NCBI GenBank assembly: GCA_016508695.1
Contig: VNKQ01000020.1
Span: 310,001-374,000 of the forward strand
Direction of reading: 5' to 3'
From: Hyphodiscus hymeniophilus
Taxonomy: Eukaryota > Ascomycota > Leotiomycetes > Helotiales > Hyphodiscaceae
DNA length: 64,000 nt
The notes under the pieces were generated by a model. That model was not told where the DNA came from and ran no database searches. It saw nothing but the letters and a program-made list of their open reading frames with translations. A program made the position numbers and the translations under genes. Of this stretch, positions 47,357-59,724 are shown one piece after another. The stretch's first letter is position 1. The number at the start of each line of letters is the position of its first letter.

Positions 47357-49757
47357 TCAAGCGCCCTCGCCATCACCAGAAGCATGATCTCCTTCCTGCG
47401 GTGGTTGCTTTCCGCCCACCACACCCGAAAGCCAGCCCTTAATCCCATCTAGTTCTCCTTGAACCCAACTCCAGAAATTTTTCTCTTCTTCACTCACTAC
47501 AGTATCATCGCCCACCACAGGTCGATCAACATTAATCTCCTCTCCGTCGTCAATTGCCTCATCAGCAGGATCAATGTCAACACCAGGCAAATCAATTGGG
47601 TCAACGCCTACGACGACAGGGGGCTTGACATTTGGATCAGCAGCGGACGATGCTTCGATGGGAGAAATGCTGATCATGCCAACTGGCTCATCTTCCGATG
47701 AAGCTGGAGATGGAACAGGCGAGGCAATTGAGTTTGGTGGAGGAGGATCCTGCTCTTCAGTAGACGTATCAGGGTCGTGGAAGCCGATTGTTGTTAACGG
47801 TAAGCGTAGAGTGCCATTGTTTGCTTTAGGATCGAGGCCAAGGGAGTCGCAGACTATGTTGTAGACCTCGATATTTTCTGCTGAGGTGTTAGTATTTAAT
47901 ATGAAAGCAAGGTGAGAGTCCGAACTCACGGAAAGCTTCGACTTTACTGTTCCCGACATGTGGGAATGCTGGCCCTCTAGCAACGAAAATTGCCCGCATC
48001 AAAGGATGCTCGTGATCGTATCCATGCAATCCTCTCGGGTGGTAAATATCTCCCTTCGCCTTGCCTTCCGCGACATTAAATTCATCTTTCGTGACAATCG
48101 CCCATCCTGTCTTCGGCACAATCCACAACGGAGCAATTCTGTCATTATTTGAGAAATGGTAACGCTCAGGCATGGTCGCATCTCGAAGATAAATATCGAC
48201 GTTGGGATTTGCTGCTGCTTTGGCTGACAAGGTATCGTGCAAAAATATTAATTGCCCCGGATTCTTGGGACGCAGGCCGTAGAGGGGCCAACCATCAGTA
48301 TGCTCAATGAGCGATGTATCGACGAGATCTTCTAGCTGGATCAAACGATTCGTATCCGTCGTTGCCATCCCATGATCCGAAACAACCACGACATTGACGA
48401 TGTCGGTTAAATTGCGCTCATCAAGACCACGGAACAGCTGATCCAGCATCGTATCGACATCGCTGATAGTGGTCCGAATCTCTGTACTATTTGGACCATA
48501 CAAATGGCCGTCCGAATCCACATTTGGTACATAAGCAGCAATCAGTTGTGGTCTCATGTCAACCACTTCTGCCAGCTCACTTTCGAGCCCGGGCCGATCC
48601 AATAGCCCTAATATTCTTGCCACCTTATTGGGGAGCGTTTCGTCTCCATTGTATTTATCAATGAAGGCAGGTGCAACATCCATGATATTCGCCTCACTGC
48701 CAGGCCACATGTGGATGGCAGTTCTGATCCCCTGGTTCTCGGCCGTGACCCAAAGCGGCTCTCCACCCCACCATTTCGACTGCAGAGCAAGAGGATCCGT
48801 ATAGAAGAACTCCTCCTGCAACTCGGGATCCCAAAACGTATTCCCTACCACCCCATGACTTTCCGGATACAGCCCCGTAACAAGCGTATAATGATTCGGG
48901 AATGTAACGGACGGAAATGAGGGTAGCATATACACTGGACTGACTCCTTCTTTCACAAACTTGTTCAATGTCGGCGTGATCCCCCTCTTCAAGAAATCCG
49001 CTCTGAATCCATCCAAAGATATCAGGATCGTAGTCTTCGCAAATAGAGCCGTACCATTGCTGCTCATTCCCTCCAAATGAACGGCCCCTTTGCGATTGAG
49101 ACTCAATTTCCACGCCCCAAGCACCAGAATCGAGAAACCAACCACAATCAAAAGATGAATGAAGCACCACCTTCTCCATCGTTTCTTTCTCGCCGTTTTC
49201 TCGTTCTGCAGATACCTGATGTTATGTCGATCAACCTCGTCACTATATTCCGTCTCCGAACTATCTCCCGTCGCAGAACCTGCTTTGAATCCACCTTCTT
49301 CCATCTCATACATCAGTTCTCCATCTTCTCCATTTATGGCGCTTTCGTTCAAAAGACGTTCTTTCTTCCGTGCCCTCCGCTCGCTTCTCGCCCTCCTCCT
49401 TGAACTCTGTGATTTCTTTTCGCCCGTCATCTCAGCTCTCGTCTCCTCGCCTTTTCCAGCATCATCTCTTAATGATGTTGAACTCCCTTTCTTCCACAAT
49501 CCCCGAACCGCCTCCAAGGCGCTGCCTCGGCGGCCTCGACGGCTTTGTTCTAGCAAGCGATCTCGTTCTTCTTCTTCCAGCAGTACCCTGCTATCATGTT
49601 CTCGTATATCCGCGCTGGTGCGAGCGCCCATCAGGACTTCATCGTCTTCGGAATCGGTGTCTTGATCGGAGCGAGAATGGACAGATGAGGCATCGTCGTC
49701 AAGGGATGACGGGGAGAGATGGAGGGTTTGTCGGGGATTTGGGTTTAGTGAAGCCAT
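47357..49757 (-). CDS. type II membrane nucleotide pyrophosphatase/phosphodiesterase (NPP/ENPP)
   Basis: Model: complement(47357..47877, 47930..49757), 782 aa. A long cytosolic basic/acidic N-terminus is followed by one membrane anchor at about residues 195-215 (WCFIHLLIVVGFSILVLGAW). The alkaline-phosphatase-like NPP domain follows. Metal and nucleophile motifs are all present: ILISLDGFRADF, PSFPSVTFPNHYTLVTGLYP (catalytic Thr), NVDSDGHLYGP, VVVVSDHGM and HGYDHEHPLM. It hydrolyses pyrophosphate or phosphodiester bonds in nucleotides outside the cytosol, feeding phosphate scavenging. The C-terminal tail is acidic and disordered and lacks the animal nuclease-like domain. The 52-nt intron joins AF|QNIEVYNIVCDSLGL, as in homologues. 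Confidence 0.93.
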
Positions 49758-50831
49758 TATGCTTGGATAAACTGGTGATTTAGGCCATTGTTGGAATGGA
49801 TCTGGTCATTCGCGTTGGTTGCTGGATTGCATCGATGGTAGATAATTATATTGCGGTCTACTGCTGCCCACCATGCTCCTCGAGGTTGACACGGACCGTT
49901 TCTCCGGCTGATTCAAGCTTCAGCCGCGCGGGCCTCGAGGAGACCCCTGGCTGTATCAGCCTTCTTTCTTTTCGAATCTCTGTCGTTTCCATCCTCAAAT
50001 CCTACATACTGTAGTACCCAGCGAAATCTATCATTTGGGAGACGATATCTGTGCGGCTGATACAGTCTTTCCTCTTTCTTCTCTGCTCCCTTCCGCAAGT
50101 CAAAGTTCGTGTTCACATCAATTGGACTAGCGCACTTGGATCCTCCTACCTCTTTTTTTTACTCATACCTGTTCCAATACGTGCAACTGATCAAATCTTT
50201 CTTAGACAAGCACACTGATTTTATTTCCATCCATCTATCAGTGGTGTGGACAATTCTGCACCTGGAAATCAGCCCGTCCATCTGTTGTGAGCTGGTATTG
50301 CCAGAAACTTTAGAAGTCTGCGATGTTGGTGTAATTCATTGGCCGGTCGAGGCAACGAGCACATACAGAGGTGTCTTGAAACTTTGAACAGACTGCGTCT
50401 TCTCCTGCTTCCTTGCTGGATGAGCTGGTACAATCAGACCTCTTCCATGTCCTCAGAGTACAGAGTCTTCATTTAGCCCAGCCTTTGCCGCCTTTCGAGG
50501 ACGTCTGGGTTTCTTGCCTACTGTCTCGTGAGATATGGGTTGGTCCTACGCTCGAGGCTAAGTTATTTGATTTTGTCACAGTGTCGATATGGGCATCGTC
50601 CAATCTCATTATGGACAAACAGGAATTTTCTTGAGGGAAGCAGGCAACCTCAAGTTGTTGATCTAGCATGTGAAGCTAGTATTGGTAGGGATACGAGTAG
50701 AAGTGAGAAATCTACAAAGGAAACGGCAGACTGGATGACTCGCTGATCTCGTCGCTGTTATCAAGTGCCAGAAGCTTGCAAGCACAATCCACGAGCCAAC
50801 CATCCATATCTTTCTGCTCTCGGAAAAGACT
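49758..50831. other. intergenic, 1.1 kb
   Basis: This is the promoter of the phosphodiesterase gene and the 3' flank of the cupin gene. A poly-T tract lies near 50,152-50,160. No gene was recognised. Confidence 0.4.
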
Positions 50832-51358
50832 TCAGGACTTCCCACCAGATTCTGCCGAAGCTTTCTGCTGTGCTTCTTTGACCATTTCCCTGTACTCTTC
50901 GTCAATCACAACCAAGCCTTCGACCCCGCCTTCCTCCACAACCTTCGTATCCACGATCAAAGTTGCATGTATCACTGCTGTTTCTGTCGCGCTTGCATTA
51001 TCACTGATTGTATGTCTGCATCCCGGATTTTCCTTGAAAGTTTCTCCTGGTCCAAAGACTTCCATCGGATCGTCGTTCATTTTGTTGAAAACATAGCCTG
51101 AAATGACCTGGGCAGAGAGGAAAGCGCCGGCGTGGGTATGAGGGGGTGTTGAGCCATTTGGCTGGAAAGAGACTTGAAGCGCGACTACGGATTTTCCAGG
51201 ACAGTTGGGGATGGTATTGTTGTAGATTGTTTGGACTTCTGGGAACGGGCGGCTGGGTAGGTATTAGAAACATGATTTAGGAGAATAAGAAGGGAGCTGA
51301 CGAGCCTCGGATTGTATGTTGGTTCCACTACTGGTAGTTGCGGCCTTGTGGAAGACAT
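50832..51358 (-). CDS. small cupin-domain protein
   Basis: Model: complement(50832..51252, 51306..51358), 157 aa. The cupin core shows GKSVVALQVSFQPNGSTPPH followed by THAGAFLSAQVISGYVFNKM, EVFGPGETFKENPGC and RHTISDNAS. This supplies the usual two His plus Glu/Gln and a distal His for a metal site. Small single-cupin proteins act as dioxygenases, isomerases or sensors; the specific role is unknown. The short first exon (MSSTRPQLPVVEPTYNP) is joined through a 53-nt intron for which I see no GT donor in the right phase, only a weak GC. The start region is therefore less certain than the domain itself. Confidence 0.75.
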
Positions 51359-52104
51359 GCTGGAAAGAAGTAGATTGAGTCGAGCCAGGTCGTCGAGGAT
51401 TTGTAAGGTCAGTGTTGAAGGGAACGATGAGATTCTAAGTTGACTGATTTTGTGGTTAGGATTCTGATGCGGAAAGAGTCATGCTGCACATGCCTCGGTC
51501 CTTCCGATTTGACCACGTTCAAGTGTCTCTCTGGCGAGGGGTCTCACGAGTATATACCGGAACGTTTTATGTTACCCAGTGTCTAGTATGATGATGTGCT
51601 TGTACTTGGACAATGGCGGAGCAGCGAAACCATACGCTTGTGGACGGTGAAACGAAGTACGTTACTGAAGAACATCCTACCACATCTTGATACTAGCGTG
51701 TACACCAGATCACATCTGCAACTCAAACCCTATGAGGTACTTCGGCTCGAGAAGAGATTCGGAAAATCAACACTACTATCTTTCCACCTCGAGACATAGA
51801 CGTCACTTCGGGCTGCTGGCTCCTTATCATCGATGTCGTAAAACCCGCCACAGCTAGTATCCGTGGCTCGTTTACCCCATGAGATGCAGTGACCAGCACT
51901 GCTTCTCCAAGATCGGCCACTACGAGCGCTTCGGACCAACACGAACATGCACAGCTCACCACTACCGGCGGGTGATCCTCCAGAGAAGTAGGAGGAATCC
52001 AAGCATCAGAGGCCCGCCATATACAACACGATCTACAAGCAAGTTATCTTACTCAGTTGATATCACCATATCAATGCTTGTCAAACAGTTCTATTCATGT
52101 ACCT
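51359..52104. other. intergenic
   Basis: This is the promoter of the cupin gene and the 3' flank of the AMP ligase. No gene was recognised. Confidence 0.35.
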
Positions 52105-54118
52105 TCAACACAGACCACCTATACGCCAATATTCCATATCTTTTAAATTCAGAACTTCTACCCTCTCATTAGATCGCCAATTATCACCAAAGAATCTCTG
52201 TCGCGCCTCTTTCTTAGATATCTTTCCGTTTACTGTCAGTGGGATAGCTTCTCCTTCTCGAAGCCAACAGACTACCGTCGGCTGCTTGAACAGGAATAGG
52301 CCTGTCCCTTCCGTTAGATCATTGCGAAGAGTTTTCAAGTCTGGCTGCTTTGATTGAAACGAAGGTTTCATTTGGACGAGGGCTGCAGCGCGCTCCTGGT
52401 ATTCTTCATCGTCAAGGGAGAGGACAGTCGCGCTAGCGATATAAGGAAGAGAAAAGAGGGCAGCTTCGATCTCGCCCGTGTGCAGGGTAAAGCCCCAAAA
52501 GTGCAGCACTGCAACAACGTCAGAAGTCATTTTTTGAGTCCATGCAGGAGGGCTCAAGACCATCAATGTTTGCTCGTCCGTAGAGTTTGTAACTGTCTCC
52601 AAGTTTTTCGGCACAGTCGCCCGTCTTAAAAAAGCCGTCCGAATCAAAAGCCTTCTCAGTTTGCATCGGGTCGTCAGATAAGTACCTGTTTTTCTGTGTC
52701 AGCCCTTTCCTGTTGGAAAAAGGACTCGTTCTTAATACCTTAAGAACATTGAAGGCGCCTTGAGTCGCATCTCTCCATCCACAAGCTTCACCTCAACTCC
52801 CGGCACTGCCTGTCCAACCGAGCACTAACGTGGAATCAGCGTTGCTAGCATGACTGTATGGATGCTTGGGAATTACCATATCAGTGTATTTGGGATTTTC
52901 CCATTTCATACTGCATATCAGTGTTGCCTCCGTCGATCCCAACAAGTTTAGTAATGGCTTCCCGCGGCGAAGATCTGTCCATCTTTTCTGGGTATGTGGC
53001 GGAAGCAGCGATCCTGAAACACCTGCAACTCTCGTCGCTATCATTCCCTGAATATAACTCTCCCTCTGAGGAGGAGGAAGTCCAGCAATATGCTCATCGA
53101 AGTATTGCGCGAGCCTATCATACCCTGTCGGAGCAATGTCAAAGACACTGACGCCCCCTTGACTAACACGGTCCCAGAACCATCTGGGATTGAAAACACC
53201 TGCACATGTCTCTCTACACACGGTATCTCAATTAGCATATCAAACTTGAGTTAAAGGGAATCTTGAGAGTGGTGTCTAGAGTCCCATCTCAGGAAGAGTC
53301 TGGAAGACGGCATCGAAGACAGACTTACAGGCAAGCTCCAGACATTAGACTTGGAATAATGCCAAAGATGCCTCCCATCCAGTTACCCGGCTTTTGATTT
53401 AGAACCACGTCGTTCTCTGTCAACTTCCATGTCTCAATTCGCTCCCGTGCAGATGCAAGAAGAGCTTGGTAGGAATGAACGACACCTTTCTGGTTTCCTG
53501 ACGTGCCTGAAGTGAAGAACAGCGAACCCATCTGATCGGTGGTTGACCTGGTGCTTGGTTCTGCTTCATAAGTGTGAGAGCCCAAGCCGTCAGGGTAGGC
53601 TGTTTGGATTTCCACAAAAGAAAGTTTCGGGTTTACCCCGCTGTCGCTTTCAGCGCACAAGGCTCTGATCGCGTCAACCCTCTCACTGAAAGCTGGAGCA
53701 TAGAGGAGAGCCAGGGCTTTTGATAGCTTGAACAAGCGTTTCATTTCTTCGGGCCTAATAACAATCGCTAGAATTGGAGTAAGCATGATGATTATGTTTC
53801 GCCAAATACTAGCTTACATTGGGCCGACATGGCTGCGCCAAGGGAGAAGATAGTGAGCATTGACACCACGTATTCCCACCCTGGAGGAGCAAGCAGGAAG
53901 ATGAACTTGTCCTCATTATCGTTTCTGGCATCGTACATGCCATTTTGCAACAGTGCCGTCCGCAGCTTGTTACGGAGCAAAGAAACATTATACAGTAACT
54001 GTCCAGCGGTGGCCGCCACGCCTAAAGAATGATCTCGAAGTATGATATTCTTCGAATTTCGCTCTGCCTGTTGAACCAGCTCCAGGAAAGGAGACACTGA
54101 TGGGAATGAAAGCTGCAT
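52105..54118 (-). CDS. AMP-dependent synthetase/ligase (acyl-CoA synthetase-like)
   Basis: Model: complement(52105..52508, 52561..52685, 52739..52824, 52877..53213, 53329..53767, 53818..54118), 563 aa. It is a class I adenylate-forming enzyme that activates a carboxylic acid as acyl-AMP, then usually as a CoA thioester. Signatures are the P-loop LFFTSGTSGNQKGVVHSYQ, LLNLLGSTEATLICS, FFKTGDCAEKLG with YGRANIDVLHFWGFTLHTGE, and the C-terminal catalytic Lys in PLTVNGKISKKEARQ. All five introns (50-115 nt) join in frame. It has no carrier-protein or reductase domain and no PTS1. The substrate is unknown. It shares a 738-nt divergent promoter with the TauD-like gene and opens the putative oxygenase cluster. 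Confidence 0.88.
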
Positions 54119-54856
54119 CTTGACAAGACGAGTGGTGGCGAAGTGGGAGGATGACAGAGGCTCTCCCTGGCCGACAAAATTTTCTCAGCAACCCAAATAC
54201 CGGAAATAACAGGAGGAAATATTCAAAAAAAGAAAAGCTGGCTTACATGCCCATAAGCTGTACATAGTGCATGTGGCTTCCTACATGGTAACACTACGAC
54301 TGCATCACCTTCCATTTACATCCCCTTCTGGAGAATCCGCCAACAAATCTCGTCGAAAGCGCACAACAGCAGGCGCCCTGTCGGTATCCTTCTTCCACCA
54401 TATTTTCGTTTACCCTCCAACGTACGATCCACAGCATACTCAAACGTTAAGGTCATCAAATGTATTAGCGGGACTCGATTGATGAACTCCTCACAGTCGT
54501 ACCACTATTCAGTTCTCGTGAAGAGCTGCGTCCTTGGCTAACGAATTGCCTACACGTGTTCCAATGGCGACTCAATGCAATGGCCCGGAAATTCAAGTCT
54601 AGAGGGTGTCTTGTATCTATATCGCTTATGTGCCATGGAGAACTCGTAGTGACCCAGTTCCAACCGTGTAGCCACTCCATCTAGCTACGGATTCACTCAG
54701 TCAATAACAGTGAGAAGGCTGGATGACCATTTGAAAATACTCAACTTGGAGACTCTGTGTTGAAACTCAGACAATACATCTCAAACTGAACACATCCTTC
54801 AGTACATTCAGCCAACGACGGAGTCATTTACATTCTTCGCATCAACTAAAAGTGCA
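54119..54856. promoter_or_regulatory. divergent promoter, AMP ligase / TauD-like dioxygenase
   Basis: 738 nt separates two head-to-head starts, an arrangement common for co-regulated cluster genes. No binding site could be assigned with confidence. Confidence 0.45.
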
Positions 54857-56359
54857 ATGGCAACAATCCGTCCCCGCCCAATTGAATCTCTTGAAGCCTA
54901 TAAGCACATTTCTCCAGACTCGGGTTACCCGACTGTTGTTCATCCCCACTATAACCCTAAGATCAAAGCTCACATCCCTCCTGACCCCCCTCTGGAGGAG
55001 TTTACACCCTTGAAGGACCGGGGATCACATGCCGACCCAGAGAAGAAAGCGTTATTTGCTGTTGCCAAAGCAGTTGACTTGACCGAAAGCATTGGTATCG
55101 TAACCCCGAAATCCAGAGCAGTCTTTTGCCCGTAACATACTGACTGGGCTTGAAGGAACGGAGCTTAAGGACGCTCAACTTAGTCAATTCAACCACCAGC
55201 AGTTGGATGAGCTCGCTGCACTAGTCGGCGAGCGCGGTGTTGTCTTCTTTAGAGACCAAGACTTGACAATTGAGAGGCAGGTTGAGATTTTTGGGCACTT
55301 TGGAATCTTGGATAAACACACCACACAGAAGGTACGCTCCTGGGTTTATAAGCCATTGTATGAGAATAGATAAACGGATTCTTATACATTCCAGGATACA
55401 AAGCATTTCGTAGTCCGAGGGAGCAACGCGGACTGGAGGGCCGTTTCCAAATACACTCCATGGCCAATGATGGAATTCCATGCCGATACGAGCTTTGAGA
55501 TCAACCGTGGGTTCTCCCCCGGTCAGCAGCTTTTGTCTTCTCGTTCTAAAAGAAGATAGCCCCCAGCTACTCTCTTCTTCGTATGGAAGAACATCCTGAA
55601 GTTGGTGGAGACACCGCCTGGGTGTCTGGCTACGGTCTTTATGATGAGCTCAGTCCCAATATGCAACAGTTATTGGAAGGCTTGCATGCAATCCATACCT
55701 CACGTTTTCAGTACGAGACCACTATTGTGAGTCTCATATTTTTTTATTGATTGCGACTATCATTGCCTTGACTTGTTGTTCGCTTCTGCCACAGTATAGG
55801 GTTACGGCCGAAGCAAATGCAGAAAAGGATTATAACTAATATATCTCCCCCAGGACTACTTCAATGACGAGCCTAACCGTCCGCCAGTCGATACGCATCA
55901 TCCCGCCGTTCGCACTCATCCAGTGACCGGGTTGAAAGCACTAAGCGTGAACCTTACGTACTGTACTGGCTTTGCTGAACTGAAGAAAGCCGAATCAGAT
56001 GCGCTACTACAGTTCCTCAACTTACATATTCACAGTGCAGATGACCACTACGTACGGTGGAAGTGGGCAGTTGGAAGCATTGCATTATGGGATAACGTAA
56101 GGACGCTGAACGATTGATAATGAATGATGTGAGCCTGACAGGCTTGTAGAGAGTAGTTCTTCATCGAGTCATTCCAGGGAACTATCTTATGGGTGCAAGG
56201 AAAGGGATCAGGACCACTGTTTTTGGAGAAAAACGTAAGTTTTCGTTTTGAAAATCAATTCTAAGAAGGATTAGCTAAGGCGAAGCAGCATTCTATGATC
56301 CGAAGAGTGAAGGTCGCCAGGAGAGAGCGGAGCGGCTCCTTCATAGTAACGATATCTGA
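54857..56359 (+). CDS. TauD/TfdA-family 2-oxoglutarate dioxygenase
   Basis: Model: join(54857..55094, 55156..55331, 55395..55506, 55560..55726, 55854..56096, 56150..56234, 56286..56359), 364 aa. The iron site H-x-D is in MMEFHADTSFEINPPSYSLL, and the distal His is in WDNRVVLHRVIPGNY, followed by the 2OG-binding Arg (KGIRTTVFGEK). VGERGVVFFRDQDLT near residue 120 is typical of the family. Fungal members oxidise sulfonates such as taurine, or tailor small molecules. Choosing the GTGGGT donor at 55507 gives the conserved FEINPPSYS; a later GT would insert extra residues. It is head-to-head with the AMP ligase and tail-to-tail with the MFS gene (222 nt). Confidence 0.9.
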
Positions 56360-56581
56360 CTTCATCATTCAAAAGACGGCATACCTCGAACTTATTCGTG
56401 GAGAAATTTGTGGGCGGCGTTATAGGGCGAGCTGCAAAGGCTAGCAAAAAATGCAATATTTCAGTTTACAAAATATAGTGCAAACACGATTCATCAAGTC
56501 TAAGTTCCCCGATCAACTTTTAGTTGTCCCCACTTCCGAAGTCATTTGCATTTCATCAAACAAATACAGCCTGATAGCCAA

Positions 56582-59098
56582 TCACTGTGAATATTTCTCG
56601 CTGGTAGAAACCATCGGCAGCAGAGCAACTACTTGAGCTGCAATAACTAAGGCTAAACGAACATCAATCATTTGGCTGCCAGGATGACAGAGATAGATAA
56701 CGAGTCTTAATAACATACCTGACACTACCCAAAAACTGCTCAAGTAACTCTGCCACACTTGTAATCTGACATTTGAAGGAAGTAGAGCCACTACTGAAGA
56801 GTCGGTCAAGATACTCCTGATAATCTGTTGCCACGAAAATTTAGACATTATTTCTTCTGCTGATAAAGGTTCGCAAATCTGAGTTACCTTTTCATACCCC
56901 GGAATGGCGACCAATGTCTTCGTCAAAGTGGTACGGAACTGGCGCTTGAGAAGACTCGAACAAAGACTAATCCCAACAGCGATACCAATCTGCTGGCTCA
57001 TATAATACATACTGATAGCTGTTGCCATATTTTCCTTTGGAGCACAATGGTAAAGCCCGATAAATTGTGTGGACAGGACGATGCCAGCAAAGAGACCGTA
57101 TGGTAAGGTCGTGAGTGATTCCCAGGGGCCTGCAACTCATCAGCTGACTCCATTTTCGTGTGTATTCAGAGTTTAGCCATATACTTGAGTATAAAGCAAG
57201 ACAAAAACTCTGGAGGTCTGGAGATTCAAGAGAAAATAGAAGGGCGAGTTCAAATGCAAGCGGGATCGGGGTTTGGAGTAGATTACGTACCGATAGGACG
57301 AGACCATTGGAACAGAATTAAGATACAAGTACCAATGGAGAGAAAAAGGGATACAATGGACAGCTGTTTGTAGCTCCCAAATCTACAAGTTGACTTCGAT
57401 CAGCTACGAGAATTAAAAGGGGGAAAGTAAGTATACTTTTTGATTACTTGGCCCGCAATGAGGGCGCCTACTGCATTACCGATACTCGCGGGAATTGTTC
57501 TCACTCCTCCTTCCGCATCCGAAGCTCCTTGTGTGTTTGCGAAGTAAGGTGGTATTTGAGAGACAAACTGCAAAGTTGCCATTAGTAAGGAAATATATGA
57601 AAGGAGAGAAGTTTTGACGTACTCCATGGCAGCTACCAAGTACAAGTAGCTAAAAAGATCTGAGTTAGTTTTCATACAGGAGGGAATCAAAAGTTAAAAT
57701 TCAACTGAAAATTCCATCGACAGAATATTTTATAAGAGAACACAACTTGCCTGACCGACACAAAATGCACCAACATCTGTCTTCAGAAGTCGGAGAGGTA
57801 TCAAAGGCTCTCGGTGACCAGGATATGCCTCCAAAGCAAGGAAGCCTAGTGAAAAGAGTGCTCCAACGATAGTGATACTTTGAACGAGAGGATGAGCCCA
57901 AGTAAGCTGATTTTGCAGGTCAATAACTGTTAGAAGCGACGACATCCAGATTGCAAGACTTATAGATCCTGGCCAATCAAATGCCAATACCTCTGGTTGG
58001 AAGTCATCTTCAGGTTCTTCCAAGGTTCGTTCGTCTTCATCATCAAGTGCTAACAAGAATGTTTGGAGACCACGTGCAAGAAGCATGCAACAGCAAATTG
58101 CTATCGGAACTTGACCTAAAAAGGACCTGGAAACATCAACATCTCCTTATGCTGTGAGAAGAAAGTAAATTAGTAATTACCATCTCCAGCCGATAGTTCC
58201 ACCTAAAAATCCTCCAAGAGGGCCACCCATTGAAAGTCCAACTGTTGAGGCTATGTTGACATAACTCCTAAGAACGGCTACATTCGATGGTGCAGCAATA
58301 TCTGTCCATGAAGGCTGATTAGCTTGCGAAAGCAATTTGATAAAAACAATAAGAGTCGAAAGCAGAGAGAAAGTCTGATATCATCATTTACCTGTGATAA
58401 TAATAGAAGCCAGAGAGATTATCCCTGACGCTCCGCACCCCGTTATAATCCTTCCAGCAATCACTTGCCAGTATCGTTGACCAAGTCCACTGTTCTCAAA
58501 TAAGCCAATGGTCAGGTAGGGTGGAAGCAGAGGTTTTGATTTTGGAAGTCACTCGAGCTATTACTGACCAAAGTGTACAACCGGTACAAAAGGTACAATA
58601 AGCCCCGAGCAACGGACGAAGGCGGCCGTAATGATCACTAAGTCTTCCATACTATCAAAAGAAGGTCAATAAACTACTGATAAGCCGTCACCATCCCTCA
58701 AGAACGCGACGAGTTGCTTCGGAATAACTGCAAGATATTTACCAACGGCAAAGTCACACAATACCCTATTGTGAAACTAGTCATCAACCATGATGAGTTC
58801 TCGAGATGATTGAAAGTTGATGCAACAGTCTCATGAGTCGCCCATACCAGAGACGTGTCCGCATATGCTAGCAAGATACCTAAACATTTCGTCAACCAAA
58901 AACAGTCATGCGCCAATCGATTAAGCTCAGCCGGGCTCATCGAGGTTGCTACTTACCAACAAATGCTCCTATCTGCCATAAGCCAAAACCTTTGCCGATC
59001 TGTGCTGTTCCAATGGCCTTCCCGTCCGACTCCTCTGGGTACCGGGCCGGAGCTGCAGCCGGTTTTGCCAGCAACCGGGTGGTTTCATCCAGTGACAT
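56582..59098 (-). CDS. MFS transporter, 14-TM drug:H+ antiporter (DHA2-like)
   Basis: Model: complement(56582..56652, 56719..57129, 57291..57373, 57437..57567, 57623..57649, 57751..58126, 58181..58301, 58392..58489, 58569..58651, 58743..58879, 58957..59098), 559 aa in 11 exons. Family marks are TSFTIGYCVTLPLYGRLSDH (motif A region with HYGRLRP), GQRYWQVIAGRIITGCGASG and SYVNIASTVGLSMGGPLGGF (motif C, antiporter). DHA2-like carriers expel drugs and secondary metabolites or handle small substrates in yeast vacuoles. Exon 7 is only 27 nt. The intron before it starts CAG|GCAAGT, a consensus GC-AG donor. It shares a 626-nt divergent promoter with the downstream 2OG oxygenase and is a likely exporter for the cluster product. 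Confidence 0.88.
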
Positions 59099-59724
59099 TG
59101 TTTCCAACTAGAGAGGGAGGATCCAAAACTTGGGGACATAGCGGGTGCTAATATCGAAGCTTGGATTGGAATAAATATGCAAGTGGCCAGTTTCCCTGTC
59201 CCGCGGCTTTAGAAGCTTGCATCCTTGTGGAACATGATATAAGAAATTAACAAAGATCGGTACCTCACAAGTCTCCGTGGCGATCGACACGGTGTGATGA
59301 GGAGATGTGTTGCTAGTGCGGGTACCAACTCTTACTACGTTGATCGTGGTCCACCGAGTCTTGTGCTATCCCTACAGTTGTTTCCGGTTTCGAGTTGCCT
59401 CATTTTATGCCCTTCAGTACTTCTCCGGTTACTTTGCATGTAACACATCCAGTAATGACACGTTTTGTTTCTTCACCATGCCCGAAGATTACCTTCGTAC
59501 GTATTCGACCATACGATTCTATCAGGTTACACGTACTCGCTCATTCAGTAGTGATGTGGTACCAAGGTCACAATGCTCCAGATACTCGTCAATCCCCACA
59601 TGGGCCGTTCTCAAAGGTCGTCCTTGTGGCAATTACCTGGATCTACAAAAAAGGGGGTTCCAGGTCTCCAGATACATTAGGATACCACAATCAAATTTGG
59701 CTAGCCTTTGAGATAAGAACCAGC
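59099..59724. promoter_or_regulatory. divergent promoter, MFS transporter / 2OG oxygenase
   Basis: 626 nt lies between divergent starts. The frame upstream of the oxygenase ATG is open back to 59395 but has no family similarity, so it is treated as leader. Confidence 0.4.

Noticed and set aside
49159..49665. 168-codon Ser/Leu-rich open frame on the + strand
   Set aside because: It is antisense to the basic, low-complexity N-terminus of the phosphodiesterase; composition explains the openness.
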